Shown here: in pieces, positions 9,481 through 19,138 of the stretch | Position numbering within the stretch: the stretch's first letter is position 1 | How the letters are laid out: each line of letters opens with the position of its first letter | DNA from: Dipteris shenzhenensis | Lineage: Eukaryota > Polypodiophyta > Polypodiopsida > Gleicheniales | NCBI GenBank assembly: GCA_047967505.1 | Contig: CM106538.1 | Direction: 5' to 3' (one strand) | DNA: 64,000 nt | Notes under the pieces: model-generated | The model's database searches: none | Seen by the model: the letters and a program-made list of their open reading frames with translations, nothing else | What the model was told of the DNA's origin: nothing | Position numbers and translations under genes: made by a program

Positions 9481-10976
9481 TTGATAAATATTAGGAAGCA
9501 TTGTTACATGCAAGGGATGCATGGGATGACATAGATGATTATAATGGTGAAGATTTCTTGCACAAAATGGGATATCAAGGATGTAGGGGATGATACATAT
9601 GATTATGAAGTTAGTAGAAACAACTTGATCTCATCTAGAATGCTTGTTTGATTTTTTTTTAATGTTTCAAAGGTGTATCTAGGCCATCCTCAAGTGTTTT
9701 ATAAATGCTCTTTGAAAAATTAGTGCTGGTTGGATATTTTACACCTCATCTTGTTCCACTTTTGAAATTTGGTATATGGCCATCACAGTGCAATGCTTCA
9801 AACAAACATTGCTAGATTGCAAGAATGGTGATTTGTAACATTGTAGCCCACCAATAGTAACATTACTAGCAATGAAATAGCCCAAAATACAAGGTCATTG
9901 TATTGTCATTGTTCACTTATAAAATCTTATTGTTGTTCTCTTTGTTGATTGTTGTGAAGTTCAATGTCATATGTCTACGTTCCATACATGTATATGATAA
10001 TTTTGATTAGAAATACTCTATAATTTTTAGTGACATAAAAGAAAAAACTTATACCCATAATGTTTTCTATTTTCTATTCAATGAAGTGCAAGCTCAGGGG
10101 TGGTCATGGTTGATATTTTCTAAGTAACTTAGAGATGAGGCATAAGTGATCATATAGAGATTAGTAGGATAGGATTGTGTCTCCGTTTTTTGGTATGGCT
10201 TATTGTGCAGCGTTCTGGAAAGTGGGCTATATGCTTGGATAGCCTCTCTTAAGGCTCATCAAAGACTTTCAAGAGGTCTCGGTACTCTGTTGGTGCATGG
10301 TCTTGTGACTCAGCTCTTGACACTCTCTCCTCATGCCTCCTTCTTTGGACTTGCTTCTCTCTAAGCTTTCAATGAGTGGGTTCATGAAAAGGAGGATCTT
10401 TGCAACCTCCAAGCTTGATCTAAGCCGCTTACTCTTTCTTTTTCCTAGCCGATTAGTAGCTCACATAGTCTACTCGTTTGACATTTGTGTAAAATAGCTC
10501 ATTATTAAGTAGTGTCACTTGAGCGGCCCTAGTTTTGTCTTGAGGTGATAACTAAATGCTTACAATGGTCTCTTTCATCAATGGCAACTAAAGCTTCTGA
10601 AGTTGGCTACCCATCTGTTATTTTTGTGTTGTTTAGCCTCCATCATCTTTGTTTAGTGCTCGGCTCATTATCTCAAGTGGTTCTTGGGCAAAAGCTGGGA
10701 TGTGTTATTATCATGAAAGCTGGAATGTATATATATTTAAGTATAGATTTATATTTAAAAAATTAACAAAAAGGTGTTGTAGATGTAATTTCTTTTAGTT
10801 TTAGTTATTTATAATTGTTTAGGATTCACATTATTATTTAGATGTGTTCTAGGTTTTTAGATTTGGGATTGCATTAATGTACATGTGGGCAGTGATAAAA
10901 TATCATGCTTCTTAGATGTGTAATTTAAGAGTCTAATATATAGCTATTTAGGTGGATAGATTCTATTAACTAGTTA
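9400..10976. repeat. 1.58-kb direct repeat, copy 2
   Basis: Second copy of 7021-8603, ending at the same ctattaactagt word. The matching small frame is 10545-10766 (73 residues, MITKCLQWSLSS...). Beyond 10976 the sequences diverge at once, so this is a discrete duplicated block rather than a drifting similarity. Confidence 0.8.
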
Positions 10977-11457
10977 TCACAGGTTTATTTTTCCTGTGTT
11001 CTTTGGATTTTGATTATATTCCTTTTTTGTAGCTTACTACTTTAGTGGTTCCTAGGAATGCTTGCTTGTAAATGTTGGAAGTGAATGTGTGTGTGTGTGT
11101 GTGTTAAAAAAAACTTTTAACAACACGGCACACGATGCTCAAATAAGGGTGGATAATAAATTTTCCATTTTATGGGTGCACATAAAATATATATACAGTT
11201 GGTACAAAAAAGTGTTGAATCCATCAGGTAGTCCAGGCTCCAAGGTCAGGGTCCACTTACCTGCCACCATCCAAGAAAAACTAGGTGTTAGAATTTCATA
11301 GTTTCAATTGGGTGGACAGGTAATTCCTGTATTCCTTGGTGTGTTATTGCTTTACCTAGGAACAAAGACATCCGATTCATAAATATCAATTTTTTGCCAA
11401 TACCAAATTATATGTACAATCAGTGTCACAAATCCATCATTAACCTGCCACCAAAGT
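10977..11457. other. spacer with a short GT tract, no gene
   Basis: AT-rich sequence with a (GT)n run at about 11086-11104 and the dispersed repeat described separately. I see no gene. Confidence 0.5.
11205..11365. repeat. dispersed repeat, copy 1 of 2
   Basis: The words gttgaatccatcaggtagtc, ggtcagggtccacttacctg, ccaccatccaa, gacaggtaattcctgtat and gttattgctttacc recur in the same order at 53975-54125 with about one change in five or six bases. A short piece (cctaccaccatccaacaag) also lies at 24572-24590. The family is unidentified; spacing and divergence suggest an old interspersed element. Confidence 0.65.
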
Positions 11458-12304
11458 ACTAGGCATGCAACACTCGAGGGCCATAGAAGAAAAGGGAACG
11501 TGGGGGGAGAAGTGTTATCATGGGTGGGAAAAAGGGATTAAGAGGGGTGGGAAGGAAGAGGGGGACTATGGCACAAGGGGGAAGGGAGAAGGGGAAGAGG
11601 AGCATGTACATGATAAGAGGTAGAATGTAGAGATGGAGACATCAAGGGAAGAGAGTCATGCTTTATTTGAAAGAAAGGATGGGGGGAAATCAAAGTACTA
11701 GCTAGGTGGCTTTACAAGAATGAGTAGCCCCCTCCTTTTATAGCCAAGGGAGGGGGTCTCTCCCAATAAATGCATCCTCCCAAACCCCATATCCCAAGTC
11801 TAAGGTACTCCCTTCGTCTCTTCCAAATTTTATAATACGTTCAAACCTCTAGGAGGACAAGTGGAGGGTTGGCACAAGGAGTCTTGCCACCTCATCCTAC
11901 TTTTCCCATTATTTAACTTGCGTTCTTGGACTATCTACACCCCCCCCACATGGGCCTATCCTACATGGAGGGAATAATCCAATATGATATCCATCTCCAC
12001 CTATTTTATATTACTTCTCCCATGGTCCTTGGGCCATGTCTCACTAAATGCAAGCATGGGACCACCTTGATGGAGGGGTGGCACATGGAGGAACCATGCC
12101 ACCTTAACATTTTATAATATTACTACCATGGATTATGTACAAAACACCTTATGGGTCCTCTTATGTGGAAGGGTGGCACATGGTCATGCCCTACCACCTC
12201 AACCCTGGGCCCTATGCACACCATATTTTATTATACTATTGCCACACATACAAGCACACACACATATTTATGCCTTTTACCTTGGTCAAATTTATCCCAT
12301 AGCA
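11458..12304 (-). repeat. 3' LTR of Ty3 copy A
   Basis: Matches the LTRs at 26982-27959 and 34084-35064. It lacks the first bases seen in those copies (left edge diverges before gcaacactcgagggccatag). A TATA box (tataaaagg in element sense) lies near 11737-11745 and an AATAAA-type signal near 11650. On the plus strand it ends at tttatcccatagca next to the polypurine tract. Confidence 0.8.
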
Positions 12305-12320
12305 ATTCCCCCCCCAGGCA
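12305..12320 (-). promoter_or_regulatory. polypurine tract of copy A
   Basis: On the minus strand the run CCTGGGGGGGGGAAT lies directly inside the LTR, as expected for the plus-strand primer of an LTR retrotransposon. Elements M and P have the same run at the same place. Confidence 0.75.
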
Positions 12321-12339
12321 AGGAATGCACAGCATTTCC

Positions 12340-13190
12340 ATGCCATTGTTGGGTAACTCCTGCCTGTATCTTCAATGTCCACTACATAGAAATTGATGGT
12401 GGTGGTCAATCCATTGACAGTGATGGGCAAATCCTCAATGACTCCCAAGGTGGTGAGTCGTCGACCATCTGCTACCTTGATTCAAGTGGAGGAATGCCTT
12501 GTGCATTTCAAATTCAACTTCTTCATGATATGGGGCACCATGATATTACATGCAGCTCCCCCATCAACACACATTTTGATACGGCAATTATCTATGATGA
12601 CATCTACTATATGCGGGTGCTGATCAACTTCTTTAGAGATAGAAGAAATATCTCGTACCTTTCCCTTTTTCTTGCTCCTCCTTGTTGAGAGCCCTTGTTG
12701 TAGCTCACATCTCACCTTAGGGCTTAATGCTATCAGTTGAGGAAGCGTGATGCTAAAAGACCGATGAGCAAGATCCTGAACGATAGAATAGTCTTCTTGC
12801 CCTGAGCCAATAGGGAAATCTGAGGGTGACCATTTACTCTTGCGAGATCTTTTAGTCTTCTGTGTTGGTGGGTCTACCATCTTAGCATCGGAGGGCTTTG
12901 AGAAGGACACCTTCTTTTTGGGGCAGCCCGACGGTCCGGTCCATGGTTTGAAGAGGGGTATGAGGTGGTATGACTTCTCTTCCCAAGGTCAAGGACCTCT
13001 ACGTCAGAATCCTCGGTGCTTGATTCACTTAGAAGATTCACCCTTGGAATATTGGAACATTTGGTGCGATAATGACCCTTTTGGTGGCACTCGTAGCATA
13101 CAACATTGGCACGTTCTCTTGGAGGGTGATTGGCTTGATTTCTAATGCCCACCATCTCAAGCCGAAGATCATTCAGGGCCTTGGCTAGGT
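12340..13190 (-). pseudogene. copy A: zinc knuckle and aspartic protease region
   Basis: Minus-strand frames 12874-13155 and 12482-12910 encode a CCHC knuckle CYECHQKGHYRTKC (about 13098-13057), a basic linker, and a retroviral-type protease with the active-site triad context CVDGGAACNIM (near 12580-12545). Beyond it LGVIEDLPITVNGL continues to about 12345. D-G-G in place of the more common D-S/T-G is also seen in plant Ty3 proteases. The two frames are offset by one, so the copy is frameshifted. An in-frame TGA separates this part from gag upstream. Confidence 0.75.
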
Positions 13191-13199
13191 CATTGACTC

Positions 13200-13990
13200 C
13201 GGGTTCTTTTGTAGGAAGGGCTGGTGGAGTAGGAAGGAGGGGGGCTCATGGGCGAGGCTGGGGAGACCTTCCAGGTGGAGGGTGAGGAAATACACCTTGT
13301 TGAGGGTAAGCATCTAAGGGAGGACCATACATTTGAGGTGGAGGCAGTGGATACTTCCCTGATGGGGGGTGGGGGTATGCCCCTGAGTTGGACCCCCCAA
13401 GTTGTTGTTGCAAGAATTGAGGGGGTTGCAGAGGGACAACCGTCTTCTTTGAAGCGGGGTTAGATTGAAATTTATCAAACTTTTTAGCAATCTCTTGTGC
13501 TCGCCCCATGGCCTTTGGATTCTAGCTTGAGGCAGAATTCATCACTTGCTCCTACTACAAGGTAGCCCAGCACATGTTGAGTCATTCCAGCTCGAAATTC
13601 GGCATTGTCCTCCTACATGGCAATTAAACGGTCTAGGAGCACAACTGCTCGATCCACATATTGACGCGCCGTCTCACCTTCTAATTGCTTCAAGTTTGCC
13701 ACCTATAGGTACACGTTCTCTGACTCCTCTTCTTTGCTGAAATACTCAATCATAGCTGCTGCTACTGTTAACCTTATCCAGCTTTGGCAAACATCCTCAG
13801 CCTGGTTCTCATACCACACTTGAGCCAAACCCTCTAGAAATGTGGGAAGAACCAACAACCATCTATCTTTAGTAAGAAAGTTGAGAGAAACACAATGGTG
13901 CTTAAAGGCCACAAGATACTCATTTGGATTTTCTTCAACCCGACCACATAACACAGGAATGTCGGCCATGCTTGGAAAATGGAAAATAAA
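13200..13990 (-). pseudogene. copy A: gag
   Basis: The gag start is MADIPVLCG at 13969; landmarks are ENPNEYLVAFKHHCVSLNFL, LPTFLEGLAQVWYENQA and MIEYFSKEEESE. The C-terminal half (13246-13509) is proline and glutamine rich (PLQPPQFLQQQ, PLPPPQMYGPPLDAYPQQG). It is a nucleocapsid-type structural protein. A frame break and stops between 13510 and 13700 inactivate it. The gag frame ends at QPRP then TGA near 13246, and homology continues in the same frame beyond the stop. Confidence 0.75.
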
Positions 13991-14199
13991 GAGGCGAAAT
14001 GATGCTTATCTATTGGCAAACAATGGAAAGAGGTAGCTTGAACTAAAAATCAGGTGAAGATACATCCACAAAGCACACTTAGGCAGGGTAGGGTGTGACT
14101 GGTGTATTGTGAAATGCTATACAGGAAGAATCTTCAGCATAGAATAGCTCATAGACAATCTTAAAAGGACCAACCCTTATTAGTCGAGGCATGATATTG

Positions 14200-14592
14200 C
14201 ATCCATCTTTACAGGTGAGGGTTAGAGACACGGTGCTACATGAGGTTGTCCATCAAGGCAAACAAGAATGCCATGACAAATTCAATAGTTGAAGAGCTTG
14301 CACATCACCTTCAGCTTCTTCCAGTTCTTGTAGTCGCCATGCTATTTCTTCAAGGGGTGTGCGGTTTGGCATCCTTCTTTGGAGCAATGTCCTTAAGGAC
14401 CCTTCTGATGATGTTCCGAAGTCGGTAAACTCGTATCAAATATGCACAACACTTAGTTTCATGATGACCACAACCTTTGCATTCCTTACAAATGATCACC
14501 CTCATTCGTGGCTTGTGGCTTTGTTGGGGCAGTGCTTCCACTTGTTTCATGTGTGATTGAAGTACAAGCTTCACGTGCCAAGAAATTAACAA
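14200..14592 (-). pseudogene. copy A: accessory zinc-knuckle / coiled-coil region
   Basis: The frame 14350-14592 holds a second, different CCHC knuckle, CKECKGCGHHETKC (C-x2-C-x4-H-x4-C), flanked by basic sequence (KPRMRVII, RVYRLRNIIRRVLKD). It overlaps the end of the RNase H frame and lies in the +1 frame relative to it. A further +1 frame beyond reads LEEIAWRLQELEEAEGD, a likely coiled coil. The same arrangement recurs in element M. RNA or DNA binding is plausible; the function is unknown. Confidence 0.65.
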
Positions 14593-14950
14593 CTAAATTT
14601 TGAGCTCGAGGGATATGCTGAATTTTGACCTCTTCAAATTGTTTGCAAAGTTCCAATGCTTGTTGATGTCATGGAACCAAACCTTCGCTCCACACCTCCC
14701 ACCTGCCACTAACTTGTTCACACACGAGTTGAGAATCTCCTCGTACCTCAAGTTGCTTGATGTGAGGTTCTTGCACCTTTTGTAGCCCAAAAATGAGTGG
14801 CGAGTACTCAGCTTGGTTGCAAGTACTTGCACGTGCAGACTTGCTATAACAATACACCTCACCACCTGGTGAAGTAAGCTTCACACCCACACCAGTAGCC
14901 TTGGTCGAAGGTTTGTATGCTTCGTCAAATTGAAGGATCTAAGATGTCAT
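14593..14950 (-). pseudogene. copy A: accessory RNase H upstream of gag
   Basis: Reading from about 14945, the pattern LQFDEAYKPSTKATGVGVKL, GGEVYCYSKS, CNQAEYSPLIFGLQ, LEVRGDSQLVCEQVSG is an RNase H fold of the plant RVT_3 type. Catalytic positions visible are D in FDEA (usually DGA), E in QAEY and D in GDSQ. The fourth, in the ADFLA segment, is changed here to VNFLA. It lies 5' of gag, not in pol. A stop precedes the first strand in this copy. Confidence 0.75.
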
Positions 14951-15119
14951 TACACCAAGACTAAAATTCAGACATCCTAGGTTTCTCGGTAGTCCAAGAT
15001 AGGTAGAAGGAGAGGGTGGGGAGAATTCAATACTTGAGCAAGACATTCAGCACCAAATAGATTTACAATCCTTTGTTGATAGTTTATCTTTTGACAAAAA
15101 AGAATTACAACTTGGGCAC

Positions 15120-15545
15120 AAAGGGTTGATTAGGTACAAAGGGATTCCTTGGTCGAAACATTACCAACCATAGCCGACGAGCCCTAGAAACCTTTGTAGT
15201 GAGAATGAGAAGAAATCATTCAAGACGAGTTTATCCTCCGGAATTAATAAGCAGATGCACCAAATCTCTTCAGCCCAAGCTTGTGGAACATCCCACCCTT
15301 GTAAGAATGTCACCCTCTTAATTACCTCCAATGCAGCAAGTAGCTCAATCACCGCACAATGAGTAGAAGCCCTCCTAGTGTATCACTAGGTCTTCACCTT
15401 GAACCATCCATGGTGTATCATCCCACCCGTCGTCTCCTCAAGCAATGCATTGTACAATCAGTTGTTGAAGATCGACATGAAGATCAAGAAAGAGATCTCG
15501 CTAATTGGTAGTCATAATGAGCGAAGGACCAAGCGCCAAATCCTT
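15120..15545 (-). pseudogene. copy A: unknown 5' domain
   Basis: The minus-strand frames near 15161-15352 and upstream correspond to the better preserved 5' region of P and M (landmarks VIELLAALEVIKRVTF, GWDVPQAW, DKLVLNDFF, LQRFLGL). The domain comes before RNase H. I do not recognise it. It is kept in all three copies, which argues that it is or was part of the element. Confidence 0.5.
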
Positions 15546-15761
15546 GAACCCGTCGAGAAGTGATAAATATCCATCGTCCTCGTGTGGCATGCATACTTGA
15601 AAAAAGTTCAAAATCTGCAATCTTGTATGAGATATGGATGGAGCACATGAAGTGAAGTACTTTTGCTTTTTATAGCAAGAGGAGACTCCCTACGGTTAGA
15701 GAGTTACAATTCATGAGATTTCAAGATATAACCAATATCATTACACTTTGATCACTTCCTA

Positions 15762-15835
15762 TTTGCTGGCCCATTGGTAAGTCTTCCTTTTGTGAACGGG
15801 GAGGTCGTGGGTTCAATTTCCACTCCTTAATAAGA
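15762..15835 (+). repeat. tRNA/SINE-like promoter segment in the leader (antisense to the element)
   Basis: The words tggcccattgg (15767-15777) and ggttcaatttcc (15810-15821) resemble the A and B boxes of a tRNA-type RNA polymerase III promoter. They are spaced like a tRNA or SINE head and followed by a purine-rich tail. The same segment lies in the leaders of M (33867-33920) and P (35642-35696, minus strand), always opposite to the element's own direction. Confidence 0.45.
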
Positions 15836-15904
15836 GGAGAGGAGAGGAGAAGAGAAGAGAAAGAGAGAAGAAGAATATAGAGTAGCACGAGGTCTAGAGA
15901 AGAT

Positions 15905-16480
15905 TTTTTTTTTGAACGCGTAGAGACCAGAGACTGCGACCAGAAGATGCTAAAACGTGCATCATACGTAGTCACCAGAAGATGCAGAGACCATCATGCA
16001 TAGTCACCAGAAGATGCAAAGACCAGAGACTGTGACCAGAAGACACTGAAACGCCCATCGCACGCAGTCACCAAAAGACGCAGAGACTGTCGCGCGCAAT
16101 CACCAAAAGATGCAGAGACCAGAGACCGCAACCAGAAGAGGCTAAAACGTGCATCGCGTGTAGTCACCAAAAGATGCAGAGACCATCACGCGCAGTCACC
16201 AGAAGATGCAAAGATCACACGTAGAGACCACAACCAGAAGACGCGTGGTGCACAGGAATCAAGAAGATGCGCGAATGTGCCCGTGGCCAGAAGATGCACA
16301 AGAACTGTGAGCAGAAGACATGCAGAATGGAGGCGCAGAAACAGAGAAGTTTTGCACCCGCAGAGACAGAGAACCACGAGTAGATGTCATAGATTGGAAG
16401 TGCAGAAATAGAGGACTGTGCGTAGTAGATGTTGTAAAACTACACACAGTCATAGGAGTAACAGATATTGACAGACAGAT
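15905..16480. repeat. degenerate tandem array in the leader of copy A
   Basis: A motif of the form gtcaccagaagatgcagagacc, or gaccagaagacgc, recurs more than a dozen times with variable spacing. Higher-order units are about 100 bp (accagagactgcgaccagaagatgctaaaacg). Shorter versions exist in the leaders of M and P, so copy A has expanded the array. Confidence 0.8.
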
Positions 16481-16540
16481 TGTATGGCACTAGCCATGGA
16501 GACTTTGTATCCCAGTAGCCACACCAATTTTATTAACTGT

Positions 16541-17133
16541 GGAGGAATCTCCCATGTGGGCTAGGTGGGTATGCACTCTCAATTGTGTGCGACAACCCTT
16601 TGCCTCATTTTTCCACATAAATAAAGCCCCATATCCCAAGTCTAAGATACTCCCTTCGTCTCTTCCCAATTTTATAATACGTTCAAACATCTAGGAGGAC
16701 AAGTGGGCACAAGGAGTCTTGCCACCTCATCCTACTTTCCCCATTATTTAACTTGCATTCTTGGACTATCTACACCCCCCCACATGGGCCTATCCTACAT
16801 GGAGGGAATAATCTAATATAATATCCATCTCCACATATTTTATATTACTTCTCCCATGGTCCTTGGGCCATGTCTCACTAAATGCAGGCATGGGACCGCC
16901 TTGGTGGAGGGGTGGCACATGGAGGAACCATGCCACCTTAACATTTAATAATATTACTACCATGGATTATGTACAACACACCTTATGGGTCCTCTTACGT
17001 GGAAGGGTGTGGCACATGGTCATGCCCTGCCACCTCACTGGGCCCTATGCATACCATATTTTATTATACTATTGCCACACATACAAGCACACACACATAT
17101 TTATGCCTTTTACCTTGGTCAAATTTATCCATA
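16541..17133 (-). repeat. damaged 5' LTR of Ty3 copy A
   Basis: From tgtggaggaatctcccatgt to catatttatgcc...ccataac this matches the U3 part of the family LTR. The R-U5 portion (about 340 bases in complete copies) is missing, and the leader with its putative primer-binding region joins directly. The two LTRs of copy A therefore differ greatly in length. Confidence 0.75.
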
Positions 17134-17137
17134 ACTC

Positions 17138-17285
17138 TGCGTGTGTGTGTGTGTGTGTGTGTTTGTGTTTGTGTTTATCAATATATGTATATATGTATAG
17201 ATAGATATTTATCTTTAATAAGTCTAGATGAATATCTATCTATACATATATACATATATTGATAAACACAAACACAAAGACACAC
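17138..17285. repeat. GT/CA microsatellite with a 42-bp-arm palindrome
   Basis: A (GT)n run at 17138-17162 leads into gtttgtgtttatcaatatat...agatagatat, whose near-perfect reverse complement (atatctatctata...gataaacacaaac) follows after a spacer of about 24 bases and ends at about 17277. The two arms would form a long AT-rich hairpin. Confidence 0.85.
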
Positions 17286-17299
17286 ACATGCACGCACGC

Positions 17300-18492
17300 A
17301 TGCATCGGTTGTCAAGCTTCTATGAAGGGTGATGGTAATCTGGTTTGGTACCCACAGTGAAGCAATACCCAAAGACAAAGATCTAGTACAAACTATGATC
17401 CCATGATTGGGATGCAAAGCTTTAGAGCCAAGCAAAAATACAGCACGTATGCGAGGCAATCAACCGAGCAGCGAAGAAAAGGCACCCCAATATCTTGGTG
17501 ACTACAGTCCGAGAGATGCAAGGGAGCACTAGCGCAGGTGAAGAGTGGAAATGAAGAGAGTTTCTTGGTGACTATAGGCCATGAGAAGTAAGGGAGCACT
17601 AGCGCATGCACTCATGATACGGCAGAGGAGAAAAGGTGTCGTAGCAACCAAGCTTGTTAGAGATTCAACATTTATAAAGAAACTGTAAGAGTAGACAAAA
17701 GCCCATTGCTGTGCAGCAACAAAAACCTTTGTACTACGGCACTAGCATGTGTGGATATACCTGAGTAGAGGCCATAGCAGATGATTGGAATATCGTAAGG
17801 AGGAGTGGTCATGAGATTTGCAATGCAAAGATAATCCTATGTCCCATTGTAAGGAGCGTGAGTTCTTTTTAAGATAGGCATCACCACCTACTCATCAATA
17901 AAGGTCCTCCACATGTATTGAATAATGAGCCTATGAGGGCAACATAACCCATATCTATTCTATCCACATAACTCTTTAAAAAAGAAATCAAATCCATGAG
18001 CAACTTAGCCACCACGGTAGACCCACGTAGGCTCCTTTTATAGACCCATGGGACCATATGAGGAGTTGTAGAACCGTAATTAGAAAAGATTAAGAGGGGG
18101 GGCAAGGGGGGGAAATTTTACAAGAGTTTTGGGCTTATCCCTCAGTTCATATTTAAATTTTCATAAGAAATAGATTCGAAATTCTCAAAGGACTTTATAA
18201 GAGGTCGGACTGGCACAAGAGTGTCCTTCCAAGATGAATATTAGACACGGATAGTATCAAGAGGTATATTATTGTGTGGGAGTGCAAGTCGGATCAAGGG
18301 ACATCATAACAATTAGGATTATCATGTGTGTGTAATTCTATTATGAGCATAAAAAAATCAAGAGTTACATTATGTGTTTGGAAAGATTTTCAGGTCTTAC
18401 CAATGAAGACTATAGAGAAAAAGTAAAAAAACTTGTGTGTGCATATGTGTGTGTGTGTGTGTGTGTATGTGAAGGACTATAAGTTGGAAAAA

Positions 18493-18527
<35 letters not shown>

Positions 18528-18582
18528 TTCAGGAGGGGGCAGTATTTGTGGGTATCATGAGTGTGTAAGTATAAGGCATGGG
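17300..18582. repeat. 1.25-kb repeat, copy 1 (inverted partner at 49382-50684)
   Basis: Read on the minus strand this stretch matches 49382-50684 over its whole length. Shared landmarks are the dinucleotide tract next to gttggaaaaaatg, aagactatag, gggacataggattatctttg, gaggagtggtcatgagat, acaaaggttttt and ggttgtcaag. A TATA-like word (ctataaaaggagc) lies near 18034 in the minus direction. The unit could be an LTR or an uncharacterised non-coding element; I find no coding domain in it. It is embedded in GT tracts at 18450-18470, 18494-18524 and 18584-18612. Confidence 0.75.
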
Positions 18583-18583
18583 A

Positions 18584-18612
<29 letters not shown>
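18584..18612. repeat. (GT)n tract at the 5' edge of the LINE
   Basis: About 14 GT units end at 18612, and the LINE sequence starts at once with ccctgctctcc. A matching (GT)n tract follows the LINE poly(A) at 24324-24343. Confidence 0.9.
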
Positions 18613-18616
<4 letters not shown>

Positions 18617-19138
18617 GCTCTCCATTTTTCCGTACAATGCAGTATAGCCTAGCCTTTTCCATACAGATTTCATCAGCTTCTCTATACAGCCTAGTCTCCT
18701 CGTCAGCATTCGTACGCCCAACCTCTTCCGTACCAATTTCATTAGTTCTCTTCGTCAGTTCCTTTCATCAGTTTCTCCATACAGCCCAGCCTCTGTATAA
18801 ATTTCATTTGGTATTTCTATGCAATCCATCATCGTCCATACAGACTTCTCTGTACAACCCCGTTGGTGGTCTGTACAGCACAACCTGCTCAGTCCCTTTC
18901 GTAAAGTTTACCCCTACCTCTTGCCACAAGTTTTGGGGGGTTTTTTTGCTCCGGTGTCTTCCCTAGCAGTCCTGTGTCTTCCGCCAAAATCTCACCTATC
19001 CCTCTGCTCTTTCCTTACTAGTTATACTCTTCTTCTCCTCTCTTGTGGGCTTCCTGTGAATATTTCTTTGGGACTGGTTTCTTTGGCTTTCACTACCCTT
19101 TTACAGGTACATTCTCAAGCTCCCTTTCTTACAAAGTC

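Larger units (their letters stand above)
11458..17133 (-). mobile_element. Ty3/gypsy element copy A, pol-deleted
   Basis: A minus-strand element with a 3' LTR at 11458-12304, a polypurine tract, the end of the integrase region, then directly protease, zinc knuckle, gag, the accessory zinc knuckle and RNase H, a leader, and a damaged 5' LTR at 16541-17133. RT, pol RNase H and nearly all of integrase are gone: a few tens of bases after the polypurine tract the sequence jumps into the protease C-terminal part. Copy A belongs to the same family as elements M and P. It cannot move without another copy's enzymes. Confidence 0.8.

Noticed and set aside
9154-9522. 122-residue minus-strand frame opposite the acidic repeat
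   Set aside because: It is the antisense of the gaagatgagaatg repeat and reads only histidine- and serine-rich repeats; not a gene.
7021-10976. LTR retrotransposon with 1.58-kb LTRs
   Set aside because: No TG...CA ends, no primer-binding site after copy 1, no polypurine tract before copy 2, and no pol domain in the 0.8-kb interior.
15762-15835. Functional tRNA gene
   Set aside because: A and B boxes are recognisable, but the boxes deviate and I cannot form an acceptor stem; it is at most tRNA-derived.
18410-18966. Long frames through the GT tracts (VCVCVC or HTHTHT proteins, also at 49182-49431, 50556-50867 and 51486-51867)
   Set aside because: Dinucleotide repeats are open in several frames by nature; no domain is encoded.
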